This document shows positions 1 to 7,831 of a DNA stretch of 30,112 nucleotides, piece by piece (positions within the stretch are counted from its first letter, which is position 1; every line of letters starts with the position of its first letter). The notes beneath the pieces were generated by a model. That model was given only the letters and a program-made list of their open reading frames with translations. It was not told the origin of the DNA and searched no databases. The DNA comes from Actinobacteria bacterium UBA5176 (GTDB lineage: Bacteria > Actinomycetota > UBA4738), in NCBI GenBank assembly GCA_002413305.1, contig DHWS01000143.1, positions 34,641 through 64,752 of the forward strand, in the 5' to 3' direction. The position numbers were made by a program, and so were the translations under genes.

Positions 1-687
1 GACATGAGCGAGTACCAGGAGCGGCACACCGTCAGCCGGCTGATCGGCGCGCCCCCAGGCTACGTGGGCTACGAGGAGGGTGGGCAGCTGACCGAGGCGG
101 TCCGGCGCCGTCCATACAGCGTGATCCTGCTCGACGAGGTCGAGAAGGCTCACCAGGACGCGTTCAACGTCCTGCTGCAACTGCTCGACGACGGCCGGCT
201 CACCGACGGGCAGGGCCGGACGGTCGACTTCCGCAACACCGTCGTGGTGATGACGTCGAACATCGGCTCGCAATGGTTCTCCTCCGACGCCCTTTCCCCG
301 GAGCAGCAGCGCGAACGGGTCCTGGAGGAGGTCCGAGCCACGTTCCGGCCCGAGTTCGTCAACCGGCTCGACGAGATCCTGGTGTTCCATCCACTGGGCA
401 AGGACGAGATCGCCGGCGTGGTCGATATCCAGATCCACGGCCTGCTCCAGCGCTTGGCGGACCGCAAGCTCGCCGTGGAGCTCACCCCGGCCGCCCGCGA
501 GTACCTCGCGCTCAAGGGATACGACCCGGCGTACGGCGCCCGGCCGTTGAAGCGGCTGATCCAGAAGGAGGTCCAGGACGTCCTGGCCATGAAGCTGCTC
601 GCCGGCGAGATGCGGGAGGGCCAGGCCATCGAGATCGACCGGGGTGGCGAGGGGCTCGAGTTCCGGGTTCGGGCCGCGGAGGCCTGA
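1..687 (+). CDS. clpB: ATP-dependent chaperone ClpB, C-terminal part (5' truncated by window edge)
   Basis: Hexameric AAA+ disaggregase that works with DnaK/DnaJ/GrpE in the cytoplasm to pull polypeptides out of aggregates. The window holds only the last 228 residues, the C-terminal half of the second AAA+ module; the frame is open from base 1. Visible are the substrate-gripping pore loop (GYVGYE), Walker B ([11 protein letters not shown]), sensor 1 (MTSN), the arginine-finger region ([11 protein letters not shown]) and sensor 2 (GARPLKR). The pore-loop sequence and the absence of any ClpX-type or ClpP-binding IGF/L loop in the visible part fit ClpB rather than ClpA/ClpC, although the diagnostic middle domain lies upstream of the window. 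A 7-bp hairpin begins at the stop codon, suggesting transcription ends here. Confidence 0.95.
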   Translation, partial: DMSEYQERHTVSRLIGAPPGYVGYEEGGQLTEAVRRRPYSVILLDEVEKAHQDAFNVLLQLLDDGRLTDGQGRTVDFRNTVVVMTSNIGSQWFSSDALSPEQQRERVLEEVRATFRPEFVNRLDEILVFHPLGKDEIAGVVDIQIHGLLQRLADRKLAVELTPAAREYLALKGYDPAYGARPLKRLIQKEVQDVLAMKLLAGEMREGQAIEIDRGGEGLEFRVRAAEA

Positions 688-704
688 ACCGGCTTCACCG
701 GTTC
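686..704 (+). terminator. Putative terminator hairpin after clpB
   Basis: GAACCGG and CCGGTTC form a perfect 7-bp stem around the 5-nt loop CTTCA, beginning inside the clpB stop codon. There is no U-tract after it, which is common in GC-rich genomes, so termination is inferred from position and stem alone. Confidence 0.4.
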
Positions 705-727
705 CCGTGCTGGTCGATACCTGAGGG

Positions 728-1432
728 ATGGGGCTGCTGTTCGTTCTCGTGTGGGTATCGCTGACCGCGCTGGCCGGGGGATCCTGGCGGTACCTCGCCA
801 CCCGGCGGCGCCGCAGGATCTCGGCGTTCGCGGCGCAGATGGGCCTCTCGTTCTCCGCTGAGGACACCTTCGGTCTGGCCGACCACGCGTTCGACCTGTT
901 CAACCTGGGAGACCTGGCGCGGTGCCGGAACGTGGTGTGGGGCACGTTCGAAGGCGTCGAGGTGAAGTCCGGCGACCTGTACTTCGTCAGCTCCTCGGCC
1001 GCCGTGCCGGCCGGCATGGACCGGCTGGAGCGTGGGGGCCTGCGGTTCGTGTTCGCGGAGACGGAGGTCGGCGCGTTCCTGCCGCACGTCTCCATACGCC
1101 ACCGCGACTGGGTCCCCGAGGGGCTTCAGCCCAATGAGCTTCCGTTCGAGTCCGACGACTTCAACCGCCGGTTCCTGGTGCGCGGGGACGACCGCCGGTT
1201 CGCCTACGAGTTCGTCGACATCCGGATGATGCAGTGGCTCCTGGACGTCTCCGACTCGCTCGAGGTCAGCTTCGAAGCCAGCGGGCGGCGCCTGATCGCG
1301 TACTGCCGGAGCTCGAAGGTCTGCACGCCCGCGCCGGTGCTGGTGGCCGTGAAGGGGTTCCGGGACCGGATCCCGGCCATGGTCCTGCGGGAGTACCCGC
1401 TGCACGTCGCGGTCGATCAGATCCCCTTCTAA
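728..1432 (+). CDS. Membrane-anchored DUF3137-like protein, paralogue 1
   Basis: A 234-residue protein of unknown function. Residues 2-20 form one hydrophobic N-terminal helix followed by an Arg-rich stop (RRRRR), so the rest should be cytoplasmic. It is clearly related to the product of 3238-3987. Shared blocks are ESDDFNRRF versus ESEDFNREF, FAYEFVDIRMMQWLL versus FAYQLIDARMIRWLL, and VKGFRDRIP versus AKGFSDHIP. The FNRRF block and the 'D.RMM.WLL' block resemble the DUF3137 family, often found beside lemA, as the second copy is here. The family assignment is by eye. A GATACC element ends 6 nt before the ATG, so this gene may also be leaderless. Confidence 0.75.
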   Translation: MGLLFVLVWVSLTALAGGSWRYLATRRRRRISAFAAQMGLSFSAEDTFGLADHAFDLFNLGDLARCRNVVWGTFEGVEVKSGDLYFVSSSAAVPAGMDRLERGGLRFVFAETEVGAFLPHVSIRHRDWVPEGLQPNELPFESDDFNRRFLVRGDDRRFAYEFVDIRMMQWLLDVSDSLEVSFEASGRRLIAYCRSSKVCTPAPVLVAVKGFRDRIPAMVLREYPLHVAVDQIPF

Positions 1433-1574
1433 CAAGCAGGTCGGGGAAACCCCTACGCCCGCGACATCGGATATGGTGTGGGGGTTCACGGAAACACCTG
1501 GAGGTCGCCCCGATCGAGGACGGGGACCGGCCGCTTCGACCGTCCGCGGTGATGGCGCCGGCCCTGGGAACGCC

Positions 1575-2783
1575 ATGGCGAAGGTGGTGGACAGGACCGC
1601 GGCCGGCGGCGCCGCGCAGCCGTTCGGGCCGCCCGAGGGGCCGCCGGCTCCGCCGGGCCGGAAGCCCCTGCCACTCGCGCTCGTGTTCGCGCTGGTCGGG
1701 GTGGTGGGCAGGGTCCTGTGGGTCCTGGTCCGCCCGTTCGTCGCCGTCGCCAAGATCCTCTGGTGGCCCTTCAGCGTCCTGCTCCGGCCGTTCCGCCGCC
1801 CGGCGAGGGCGGTGGGCCGGGCGTTCCGGCCGGTGTTTCGATCCCCGGCGGGCGCTGCGGCGCTGGCCAGCGCGGTAGGGATCGCCGCCGTCGCCCTCCT
1901 GGTCAACCCGGCCGCCGGCGCCGGGGTCCACGGGTGCTATTTCGCCTCGACCGGCGATCTCCGGCTGGTGCAGCCGGGCGCGACCTGCCGGGCCGGCGGG
2001 CGCCTGGTGGCGTGGAGTCCGTCCGGGGCGACGTGGGCGGGCACGTGGAGCCCCACGGCAACCTACGCGCCCGGGCAGATCGTCTCGGTGGGCGGCCGGG
2101 GGTTCGTGGCGGTCGCGCCGAACCTGAACAGCAGGCCCTCGACGTCGAACCCGGCGTGGCGGACGCTCTCCCGGCCCGTTGCGGCACCGGTGGTTCCGGG
2201 GTCGTTGCCGTCCCCGAGCCCCAGCCCGAGCAGCATCGGGCAGGTCGGCCCGGAGGGACCGCCCGGGCCGGAAGGGCCGCCCGGTCCGGCCGGCATCCTC
2301 GGGCCGGCCGGCATCGCGGGGGCCACCGGACCAGCGGGTCCGACCGGCCCAAAGGGCGCCCGGGGGCCGGTCGGACCGTCCAACGCGTTTCGGGCGGTCG
2401 ACGCTCGGGCGATCGGTTTGGCCGGCTCCACGCAGACGAGCCCGACCGCGCTGGTCACGCTGAGCCTGGGGGCGGGCTCGTACCTGTTCGTGGCCAGCGC
2501 GAGTGTCACGGGAGATCACTCATCCTCCTGGGCGTGTCAGCTCTTCGACGGCACGAAGGCACCCGGCGCGGGTGGGGCGCTCGACGCATCCCTGATCACG
2601 ATGCAGGTGGGTCCGAACGGGGAGGCGGTGGAGGGCGTGCTGCTCGGCAGCGCAACCTATACGGCGAACGTGACGATCACGGTGGGGTGCGGGGTCCCGA
2701 CGGGTTCGCCCACCCCCGACCAGGCAGGGTCCGCGTCGAACTCGCAGGTCCTGGCGCTGAAGGTCGGCACCGAATCCCACTGA
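1575..2783 (+). CDS. Membrane-anchored collagen-like surface protein
   Basis: A 402-residue surface protein with mosaic architecture. It has a Pro/Gly-rich cytoplasmic N-terminus (1-30), hydrophobic helices at about 33-52 and 94-113 joined by a basic, partly amphipathic stretch, and an extracytoplasmic part with Cys121 and Cys138. Residues about 154-198 (WSPTATYAPGQIVSVGGRG... then AW) resemble the chitin-binding/CBM5-12 type fold. A Pro/Ser linker follows, then 16 uninterrupted Gly-X-Y triplets (222-269) and a C-terminal 133-residue domain with two Cys that could be a jelly-roll trimerisation head like those of BclA or C1q proteins. No enzyme motif is seen. The frame stays open up to an ATG at 1473, but that codon lies inside a TATGGT -10-like element, so ATG 1575 (GGGA 6 nt upstream) is preferred. 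Function unknown; adhesion or envelope structure is a guess from the architecture. Confidence 0.8.
   Translation: MAKVVDRTAAGGAAQPFGPPEGPPAPPGRKPLPLALVFALVGVVGRVLWVLVRPFVAVAKILWWPFSVLLRPFRRPARAVGRAFRPVFRSPAGAAALASAVGIAAVALLVNPAAGAGVHGCYFASTGDLRLVQPGATCRAGGRLVAWSPSGATWAGTWSPTATYAPGQIVSVGGRGFVAVAPNLNSRPSTSNPAWRTLSRPVAAPVVPGSLPSPSPSPSSIGQVGPEGPPGPEGPPGPAGILGPAGIAGATGPAGPTGPKGARGPVGPSNAFRAVDARAIGLAGSTQTSPTALVTLSLGAGSYLFVASASVTGDHSSSWACQLFDGTKAPGAGGALDASLITMQVGPNGEAVEGVLLGSATYTANVTITVGCGVPTGSPTPDQAGSASNSQVLALKVGTESH
2238..2381 (+). repeat. Collagen-like Gly-X-Y repeat, 16 triplets
   Basis: Sixteen consecutive in-frame Gly-X-Y codon triplets inside the surface protein gene. Proline is common in the X position (GPE GPP GPE GPP GPA and so on). 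The repeat is at protein level; the DNA copies are degenerate, which argues against recent slippage expansion. Confidence 0.9.
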
Positions 2784-2789
2784 CGCGGG

Positions 2790-3188
2790 TTACACGGCGC
2801 GTTCGATCTGGATGAGCAGCAGGCAGCGCCGGTCCCGAACCATCGCCTTCCGGTACTCGTCCCAGTCGGGGTGCTCCTTGCCGGCCGCGCGCCGGTAGTA
2901 CTCGACCAGCGGTTCCATGGCCTCGGGAAGCGAAAGGATCGATGCGGTGCCGGTGACCTGCACCGAGGCTCCGTAGAAGCGCTCCGTGAGCAGGCACACC
3001 GCGACCCTCGGATCGCGCCGGACGTTGCGGGCCTTTGCGGTGTCCTCAGCTGTGCTCACCGCCAACCGGCCGTCGTCCGCCACGGCGACGACCACCGGCG
3101 TGAGCTGCGCCGTACCGTCCCGCCGGTAGGTGGCCATCACCGCGCGGTTGTTCGACCGGGCGAAATCCCGGGCCTGTTCGACATCCAT
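2790..3188 (-). CDS. PPOX-class (probably F420-dependent) oxidoreductase
   Basis: A 132-residue split beta-barrel protein of the pyridoxamine 5'-phosphate oxidase-like superfamily. The N-terminal pattern (NNRAVMATYRRDGTAQLTPV), the central KARNVRRDPRVAVCLL cofactor-binding block and the short C-terminus match the group that uses F420 or flavin to reduce small substrates, as in Rv1155-like proteins. The substrate cannot be told from sequence. The open frame extends to an ATG at 3212, but the ATG at 3188 has a good ribosome binding site (AAAGGAG, 7 nt spacing), so the shorter form is chosen. It is convergent with the collagen-like gene (6 nt between stops) and divergent from the second DUF3137-like gene, 49 nt away. 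Confidence 0.85.
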   Translation of the reverse strand: MDVEQARDFARSNNRAVMATYRRDGTAQLTPVVVAVADDGRLAVSTAEDTAKARNVRRDPRVAVCLLTERFYGASVQVTGTASILSLPEAMEPLVEYYRRAAGKEHPDWDEYRKAMVRDRRCLLLIQIERAV

Positions 3189-3222
3189 GCCGCTGCTCCT
3201 TTCCGTCCGCATCCCTGGCCGT

Positions 3223-3230
3223 CATACTGA
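3223..3230 (+). promoter_or_regulatory. Putative -10 element of the DUF3137-like/lemA operon
   Basis: CATACTGA ends 7 nt before the GTG at 3238, so transcription would start at or next to the start codon (leaderless). No convincing -35 is seen. The divergent gene begins at 3188, so control regions overlap in this 49-nt gap. Confidence 0.35.
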
Positions 3231-3237
3231 CCGAGCC

Positions 3238-3987
3238 GTGGGTGTCGTCGTGGTCGTCCTCATCCTCGCCGTCGTCGCGGCGGGCATCTGGTGGTCGTGG
3301 AACCGCAAGAAGCAGCGCCGCGTGGCCCTGGCCGGCTTCGCCGCGCAGTACCAGATGCAGTACACGCAGGACGACCCGTACGACCTCCTCGGGTACCCGT
3401 TCCACCTCCTGCGGGAGGGTGACGGCCGGGGCTGTGAGAACGTCCTGGCCGGCGCCTGGCAGGGCCTGCCGATGCGAGAAGCCGACTACTGGTATTACAC
3501 GGAGTCGACGGACTCGAAGGGGAACCGCAACCGGAGCTACCACTACTTCTCGATCGTGATCGCCGTCCTGGCCGTCGACGCGCCTGGGGTCACGGTGGAC
3601 AAGGAGAATCTCCTCACCAAGCTCGCCGACCACCTCGGGTTCCACGATATCGACTTCGAATCGGAGGACTTCAACCGCGAGTTCCAGGTGAAGGCGCGGG
3701 ACAAGGAGTTCGCGTATCAGCTGATCGACGCGCGGATGATCCGGTGGCTCTTGTCGACCGGCGGCACGTTCGGGTTCGATCTCCAGGGTTCGAACCTGCT
3801 GGTGCACAGCAAGCGGTTGTCCCCCACCGGGCTGGTGCCGCTGTTCGGCACCGCCAAGGGGTTCAGCGACCACATCCCGAACCTGGTGTGGACCGAGTAC
3901 GGTACGAAGGCGACCGGAGTTGCGCCGTCCGCGACCGCGGTCGACGCGCAGCCCCGACCCGACAACGAAGAGAGGAGTACCCCGTGA
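3238..3987 (+). CDS. Membrane-anchored DUF3137-like protein, paralogue 2
   Basis: A 249-residue paralogue of the 728-1432 product, with one N-terminal transmembrane helix (residues about 2-20, Val/Leu/Ile-rich, then WNRKKQRR). Conserved blocks are ESEDFNREF, FAYQLIDARMIRWLL and KGFSDHIP. It has an extra polar insert (STDSKGNRNRSYHYFS) where paralogue 1 is shorter. The open frame reaches back to 3130, but that would overlap the divergent oxidoreductase. The GTG at 3238 sits just before the transmembrane helix and 7 nt after a -10-like box, so it is chosen. The stop overlaps the lemA start by 4 nt (GTGA), so the two are translationally coupled and probably act together at the membrane. Biochemical role unknown. 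Confidence 0.8.
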   Translation: MGVVVVVLILAVVAAGIWWSWNRKKQRRVALAGFAAQYQMQYTQDDPYDLLGYPFHLLREGDGRGCENVLAGAWQGLPMREADYWYYTESTDSKGNRNRSYHYFSIVIAVLAVDAPGVTVDKENLLTKLADHLGFHDIDFESEDFNREFQVKARDKEFAYQLIDARMIRWLLSTGGTFGFDLQGSNLLVHSKRLSPTGLVPLFGTAKGFSDHIPNLVWTEYGTKATGVAPSATAVDAQPRPDNEERSTP

Positions 3988-4670
3988 TCGCGGTCTATAT
4001 CATCCTGGCGATCGTCGTGCTGCTGCTGCTCAGCACGGCGATCTCCTACAACCGGTTCGTCAGCCAGCGGAACCTCATCAAGAACGCGTTCGCCAACATC
4101 GACACCGAGCTGCGGCGGCGGTACGACCTGATCCCGAACCTCGTGACGACCGTCCAGGGCTACGCGGCCCACGAGCGCGAGGTGTTCGAAGAGGTCGCCC
4201 GGACCCGGTCTGCGGCCATGGGCACCACCGGGCAGTCGCCGGCCGCTCAGGCCGCGGCGGAAGGCCCTTTCGTGGCCGCGCTCGGCAAGCTGTTCGCGGT
4301 GGCCGAGAACTACCCGGAGCTGAAGGCGAACCAGAACTTCCTGGCCCTGCAGGGGGAGCTGACCAACACCGAGGACCGTATCCAGGCTTCCCGGCGCTTC
4401 TACAACGCGAACGTGCAGAACTACAACCGGCGCGTCCAGGCGTTCCCGTCGGCGTTCATCGCCGGGATGTTCCACTTCGAGGAGGAAGAGTTCTTCGAGA
4501 TCCCGGAGGCCGAACGGGCCGTCGTGGAGCAGGCCCCGCGGGTGGACTTCAGCGGTGGCGGCGCCCCGGCCGTCCCGGCCCCGGCTTCTCCGGCCGCCCC
4601 ACCGGCTCCCGGACCGGAGACGGGACCGGGCGACGCGCCGCCCGACGCGCCCCCCCCACCGGTCAGCTGA
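3984..4670 (+). CDS. lemA: LemA family protein
   Basis: A 228-residue LemA-family membrane protein. There is an N-terminal transmembrane helix (residues about 3-19, rich in Ile/Val/Leu) and then the family's helical-bundle core with the signature RRYDLIPNLVTTVQGYAAHE (about 45-64). The matching C-terminal helix pattern is NFLALQGELTNTEDRIQASR and YNANVQNYNRRV. The last 40 or so residues form a Pro/Ala/Gly tail, presumably disordered. LemA proteins lie at the cytoplasmic membrane and their exact function is unresolved. GTG start with AGAGGAG 6 nt upstream, overlapping the preceding DUF3137-like gene by 4 nt. The 3' end overlaps the convergent MFS gene by 8 nt. Confidence 0.93.
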   Translation: MIAVYIILAIVVLLLLSTAISYNRFVSQRNLIKNAFANIDTELRRRYDLIPNLVTTVQGYAAHEREVFEEVARTRSAAMGTTGQSPAAQAAAEGPFVAALGKLFAVAENYPELKANQNFLALQGELTNTEDRIQASRRFYNANVQNYNRRVQAFPSAFIAGMFHFEEEEFFEIPEAERAVVEQAPRVDFSGGGAPAVPAPASPAAPPAPGPETGPGDAPPDAPPPPVS

Positions 4671-5985
4671 CGCGCGGGGACCCCGAAGCTCCGCCCTGAT
4701 CCTGCTTCGGCCCGGCCCGGAACGATCGCCGGACGTTCCGCGTGGCCACCGTCCAGACGACGGTGTAGACGAGGGTCACCCCGGCCAGCCCGAGCATCAC
4801 GAACGAGACGCGGACGTGGTCGGCCACCAGACCGGCCAGGGTGGCCGAGCAGGCGATGGTCAGCGTGATCAGGCCCTCGTCGAACGCGAAGATCCGCCCC
4901 CGGATGTGGTCGGGGACGATCACCTGCAACGCGTAGGACGAGAGGGTCCACTGCGCCCCGCCCCCGAAGTGGCCGACCATGACGAACAGCCCCGCGAGGT
5001 AGATGTTCGGCATCCAGGGGGCGACCGCGTACGAGGCGCCGTAGATCAGGAAGGCGCCGGAGATCGTCCAGAACAGGACGGTCATGTCGTCGTCGTCGAT
5101 GAACCGGCGGACGAGGAACGGCCCGACGAACACGCCGAGCCCACGGAAGCCGAACAGGATGCCCGTGCCCCGGTCGCCGGCGTGGAACGCGGTGAAGGCG
5201 AGGATCGGGAGGAGGGCCACCACGCCGCTGCCCAGCCCGAACCCACCCTTGACCGTGAGCAGGGCCAGCACCCGGTGGTCCTTCCGGGCGTAGTCGATCG
5301 CCTCCTTCGACGCCCGGAACATGCCGGGGTGGTCGCCTCGACCGGCGCGGCCTTCGGAGAATCGTCGGCGGATCCGCGCCACGAGCATCGCCGAGACCAG
5401 GAACGATGCGGCGTCCCCCAGATACCCGGCGCGCCGGCCGAACGCGGCCACCACCAGGCCCCCGAGCGCCGAACCGACCGCGAGCATCGTCCCCCACGTG
5501 GCCCCGCTCATGATGTTCGCCGTCGCCAGGTCCTCCCGGTCGACGAGGTTCGGCAGCGCCGCCAGCGAGGCCGGCTCGAAGATGGCCCCCAGCGCGGTGA
5601 CGCTGCCGGCCAGCACGTAGACCAGCCAGACCTGCGAAGGGCGATGGATCAGGAAGAAGCCGAGGCACAGGATGGCCCGGGTCAGGTCGGCGGCGATCAT
5701 CAGTGCCTGCCGGTTGAGCCGGTCGGCGAGTGGGCCCCCGATGAACGTGAATAGTGCGAACGGGACGGTCAGCGCGGCGTACACGGCCGCAACCAGGAGC
5801 GGGGAGTGGGTGAGCGTGTCGACCAGCCCGGCCAGCGCCACGAACAGGAACCAGTCGCCGCCGAACGAGACGACCTGTGCGAAGAACAGGAGCCGGAAGT
5901 CCCGGTTGCGCCGGACCAGCGAGAAGGCCCCACCCCACCGCCGGCCCGGCCGCCGGGGAGCTTCGATCGCCTCGGGCGCGTCCAT
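4663..5985 (-). CDS. MFS transporter (DHA3/EntS-like exporter)
   Basis: A 440-residue integral membrane protein with about 12 hydrophobic segments and the major facilitator pattern. The loop 2-3 motif is GGPLADRLNRQ, an acidic/basic cytoplasmic loop sits near the middle (RRRFSEGRAGRGDHPG), and the second half repeats the fold. The arrangement matches the MFS_3 (drug or siderophore exporter) branch. The substrate cannot be inferred. The ATG at 5985 is chosen because residue 20 onward (FSLVRRNRDFRLLFFAQ) aligns with typical family N-termini; the frame is open for 1.8 kb upstream, but only as antisense of other genes. A TAGGCT element lies 10 nt upstream on this strand and no ribosome binding site is seen, so initiation may be nearly leaderless. 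Confidence 0.9.
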   Translation of the reverse strand: MDAPEAIEAPRRPGRRWGGAFSLVRRNRDFRLLFFAQVVSFGGDWFLFVALAGLVDTLTHSPLLVAAVYAALTVPFALFTFIGGPLADRLNRQALMIAADLTRAILCLGFFLIHRPSQVWLVYVLAGSVTALGAIFEPASLAALPNLVDREDLATANIMSGATWGTMLAVGSALGGLVVAAFGRRAGYLGDAASFLVSAMLVARIRRRFSEGRAGRGDHPGMFRASKEAIDYARKDHRVLALLTVKGGFGLGSGVVALLPILAFTAFHAGDRGTGILFGFRGLGVFVGPFLVRRFIDDDDMTVLFWTISGAFLIYGASYAVAPWMPNIYLAGLFVMVGHFGGGAQWTLSSYALQVIVPDHIRGRIFAFDEGLITLTIACSATLAGLVADHVRVSFVMLGLAGVTLVYTVVWTVATRNVRRSFRAGPKQDQGGASGSPRVS

Positions 5986-6129
5986 CCGGGAAGGGAGCCT
6001 AGCAAGAGGCCGTCGGCGGAGCACGGAGAAGGTGGCCGCACGCCACGCGGCTGAAAGAGCCCCACATGCCCTGTTGGGGTACGCTCGCGTCTTCTCCCCA
6101 GCGCACGCACGAAGGAGGCCGAACACACC

Positions 6130-6783
6130 ATGCTCGACCGGTTCACCTGGTTCCGGCAGTCCGCGTACCTGTGGAAAGGCGACGGGGTCAACGTCTACAT
6201 CGACCCGTGGGGCGTGACCACCGAGGAGAAGGCGGACGTCCTGTTCATCACCCACGCGCACTTCGACCACTTCAACCTCGAGAATGTCGAGAGGGTGGTG
6301 AAAGACGGGACGAAGATCTTCGCGCCGCGCGACGTGGCGAACGAGCTGTCGGGCGACGTCACTCCGGTGGCGCCCGGCGATGCGTTGGAGGTCGGGGGCA
6401 TCCGGGGCCAGGTCGTGCACGCCTACAACCTGGTCGAGCAGCGCCTGGAGATGCACCCCCGGGCCAACAACTGGGTCGGCTACGTCCTGAACCTGGGCGA
6501 CATCAGCTACTACCACGCCGGCGACACCGACCACGTCCCCGAGCTCGAGGCGATCCGGGCCGATGTGGCGTTCGTCCCGATCGGTGGCACGTACACCATG
6601 GACGTGCCGGAGGCGGCCGGGCTGGTGAAGGCCATCACGCCGAAGCTGGCCGTCCCCATGCACTACGGATTCGTGGTGGGCGAGGTCGGGGATGCCGAGC
6701 TGTTCCGGGAGCGTGCCCGCCCGGTACAGGTGGAGATCCTCGCGCCGACAAATCCGTTCCCCGAGCATCCCCTGGACGACTAG
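6130..6783 (+). CDS. Metallo-beta-lactamase-fold metal-dependent hydrolase (UPF0173/UlaG-like)
   Basis: A 217-residue cytoplasmic protein with the binuclear metal-binding motif HxHxDH (THAHFDHF; H42, H44, D46, H47), the downstream HAGDTD block (D132) and a final MHYG (H178). These are the usual ligands of small MBL-fold hydrolases. The size and the motif FVPIGGTYTMD fit the UPF0173/UlaG-like group, whose substrates are mostly unknown. Strong ribosome binding site (GAAGGAGG, spacing about 10 nt) before the ATG. A TACGCT -10-like box at 6080-6085 could serve as promoter. Followed after 3 nt by a small membrane protein gene. Confidence 0.88.
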   Translation: MLDRFTWFRQSAYLWKGDGVNVYIDPWGVTTEEKADVLFITHAHFDHFNLENVERVVKDGTKIFAPRDVANELSGDVTPVAPGDALEVGGIRGQVVHAYNLVEQRLEMHPRANNWVGYVLNLGDISYYHAGDTDHVPELEAIRADVAFVPIGGTYTMDVPEAAGLVKAITPKLAVPMHYGFVVGEVGDAELFRERARPVQVEILAPTNPFPEHPLDD

Positions 6784-6786
6784 GCG

Positions 6787-7080
6787 GTGCCCACGGACGG
6801 AACTGCCCGGCCTCGCCGCTGGACCCGGACGCTGGCCGCTCGGGTCTCCGCCCTGGCCCTCGGGGTCGGGGCAGCGGCCGGAGGGCTCGCCCTCGCCGCG
6901 GGGGCCGGGTCGTGCTCCGGCGACGGCGTGGTCGACGAGGTCTGTTCCCGTCTGGTGTGGACCCTCTCCGAGCGGGTGGGGGTGGCTGCCGCCCTGGTCA
7001 CCGCCGTCGTCGTGCTGACCATGGTCGGGCTGGCCCGGACCGCCTCGGCCGGCGGCGATCCGCGCCGATCCCGCGGCTGA
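6787..7080 (+). CDS. Small two-helix membrane protein
   Basis: A 97-residue protein with no recognised family. A basic N-terminus (RPRRWTR) leads into a hydrophobic Ala/Gly/Leu helix (about 17-41), a short loop with Cys43 and Cys53 that could form a disulfide, a second helix (about 62-83) and a basic tail (DPRRSRG). By the positive-inside rule both ends should be cytoplasmic and the Cys loop outside. GTG start 3 nt after the hydrolase stop, with no clear ribosome binding site, so translation probably depends on coupling. Real but of unknown function. Confidence 0.6.
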   Translation: MPTDGTARPRRWTRTLAARVSALALGVGAAAGGLALAAGAGSCSGDGVVDEVCSRLVWTLSERVGVAAALVTAVVVLTMVGLARTASAGGDPRRSRG

Positions 7081-7176
7081 CGGAAGCCCGCACGTCTTCG
7101 GTCTTCTGCCTTCCGCCGCGCGCCGGGGTGCGCTACCCTGTGCCGCGTTCGGATCGTTGCGAAGGGGGGGTGTGAG

Positions 7177-7812
7177 GTGGCGGGTGCCGTTCCATTCACC
7201 GACAACTACCAGGACCATTCGACGGAGTCCGGGTACCAGTTCGAGTTCTTCTGCGAGCGCTGCGGCAACGGTTACAAGTCCCCGTTCAAGGCGTCCATGC
7301 TGGGGATGGGCGGCAAGACGGCCCCGGCCCTGGGCGGGGTCTTCGGCGGAAAGCTGAACGAGATCGGCTGGTCGGCGGGGTATCTCCAGGACCAGTCGAA
7401 CTCGCCGGCCAAGGACAAGGCTCTGCGGGAGGCCGTGGAGCAGGTCGCTCCGCTGTTCAACCAGTGCCACCGGTGCGGGCAGTGGGTCTGCAAGGAGACC
7501 TGCTGGAACCCCGAATTCAACATGTGCGTGACCTGCGCGCCGAAGATCGAGGGCGAGATCGCCGCAGCCCAGTCCGACGCCCGGCTGCAGCAGGTTCGGG
7601 ACAAGACCCAGCAGGTCGACTGGACGGGCGACCTCAACCTCGAGCGCAAGCAGATGGCCATGTGCCCCCAGTGCGGTACCGAAGCTCCCCCGTCGGGGAA
7701 GTTCTGCGCGAACTGCGGCGCGGCCATCACCGCCCCCGTCACCTGTTCGAACTGTGGGACCGAGGCTCCTCGAGGAACGAAGTTCTGTCCCGAATGCGGC
7801 CAGAAGCTCTGA
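7177..7812 (+). CDS. Multi-zinc-ribbon protein
   Basis: A 211-residue cytoplasmic protein with up to four zinc-binding units. Cys26/Cys29 lie near the N-terminus. A dense Cys cluster follows at 97, 100, 105, 109, 117 and 120. The C-terminus has two classical tandem zinc ribbons: C163/C166 with C177/C180, and C190/C193 with C204/C207, of the CPxCGxEAP...FCxxCG type (DZANK-like). A Gly-rich stretch (42-58) and a charged helix (about 122-160) lie between. No catalytic motif. GTG start with AAGGGGGGG, spacing about 6 nt, and a TACCCT -10-like box at 7134-7139. The next gene begins 19 nt after its stop (or overlaps it, see there), so the two are likely expressed and acting together. Function unknown. 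Confidence 0.8.
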   Translation: MAGAVPFTDNYQDHSTESGYQFEFFCERCGNGYKSPFKASMLGMGGKTAPALGGVFGGKLNEIGWSAGYLQDQSNSPAKDKALREAVEQVAPLFNQCHRCGQWVCKETCWNPEFNMCVTCAPKIEGEIAAAQSDARLQQVRDKTQQVDWTGDLNLERKQMAMCPQCGTEAPPSGKFCANCGAAITAPVTCSNCGTEAPRGTKFCPECGQKL

Positions 7813-7831
7813 CCGAAGCGGGGGGTTCGTC

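Noticed and set aside
1442..1453. GGGG-AAA-CCCC mini-hairpin as a terminator before the collagen-like gene
   Set aside because: Only 4 bp with no U-tract; expected by chance at this GC content.
695..2519. Long minus-strand frames over the first DUF3137-like and collagen-like genes
   Set aside because: Arg/Pro/Gly-rich shadow translations of GC-rich coding DNA, with no motifs.
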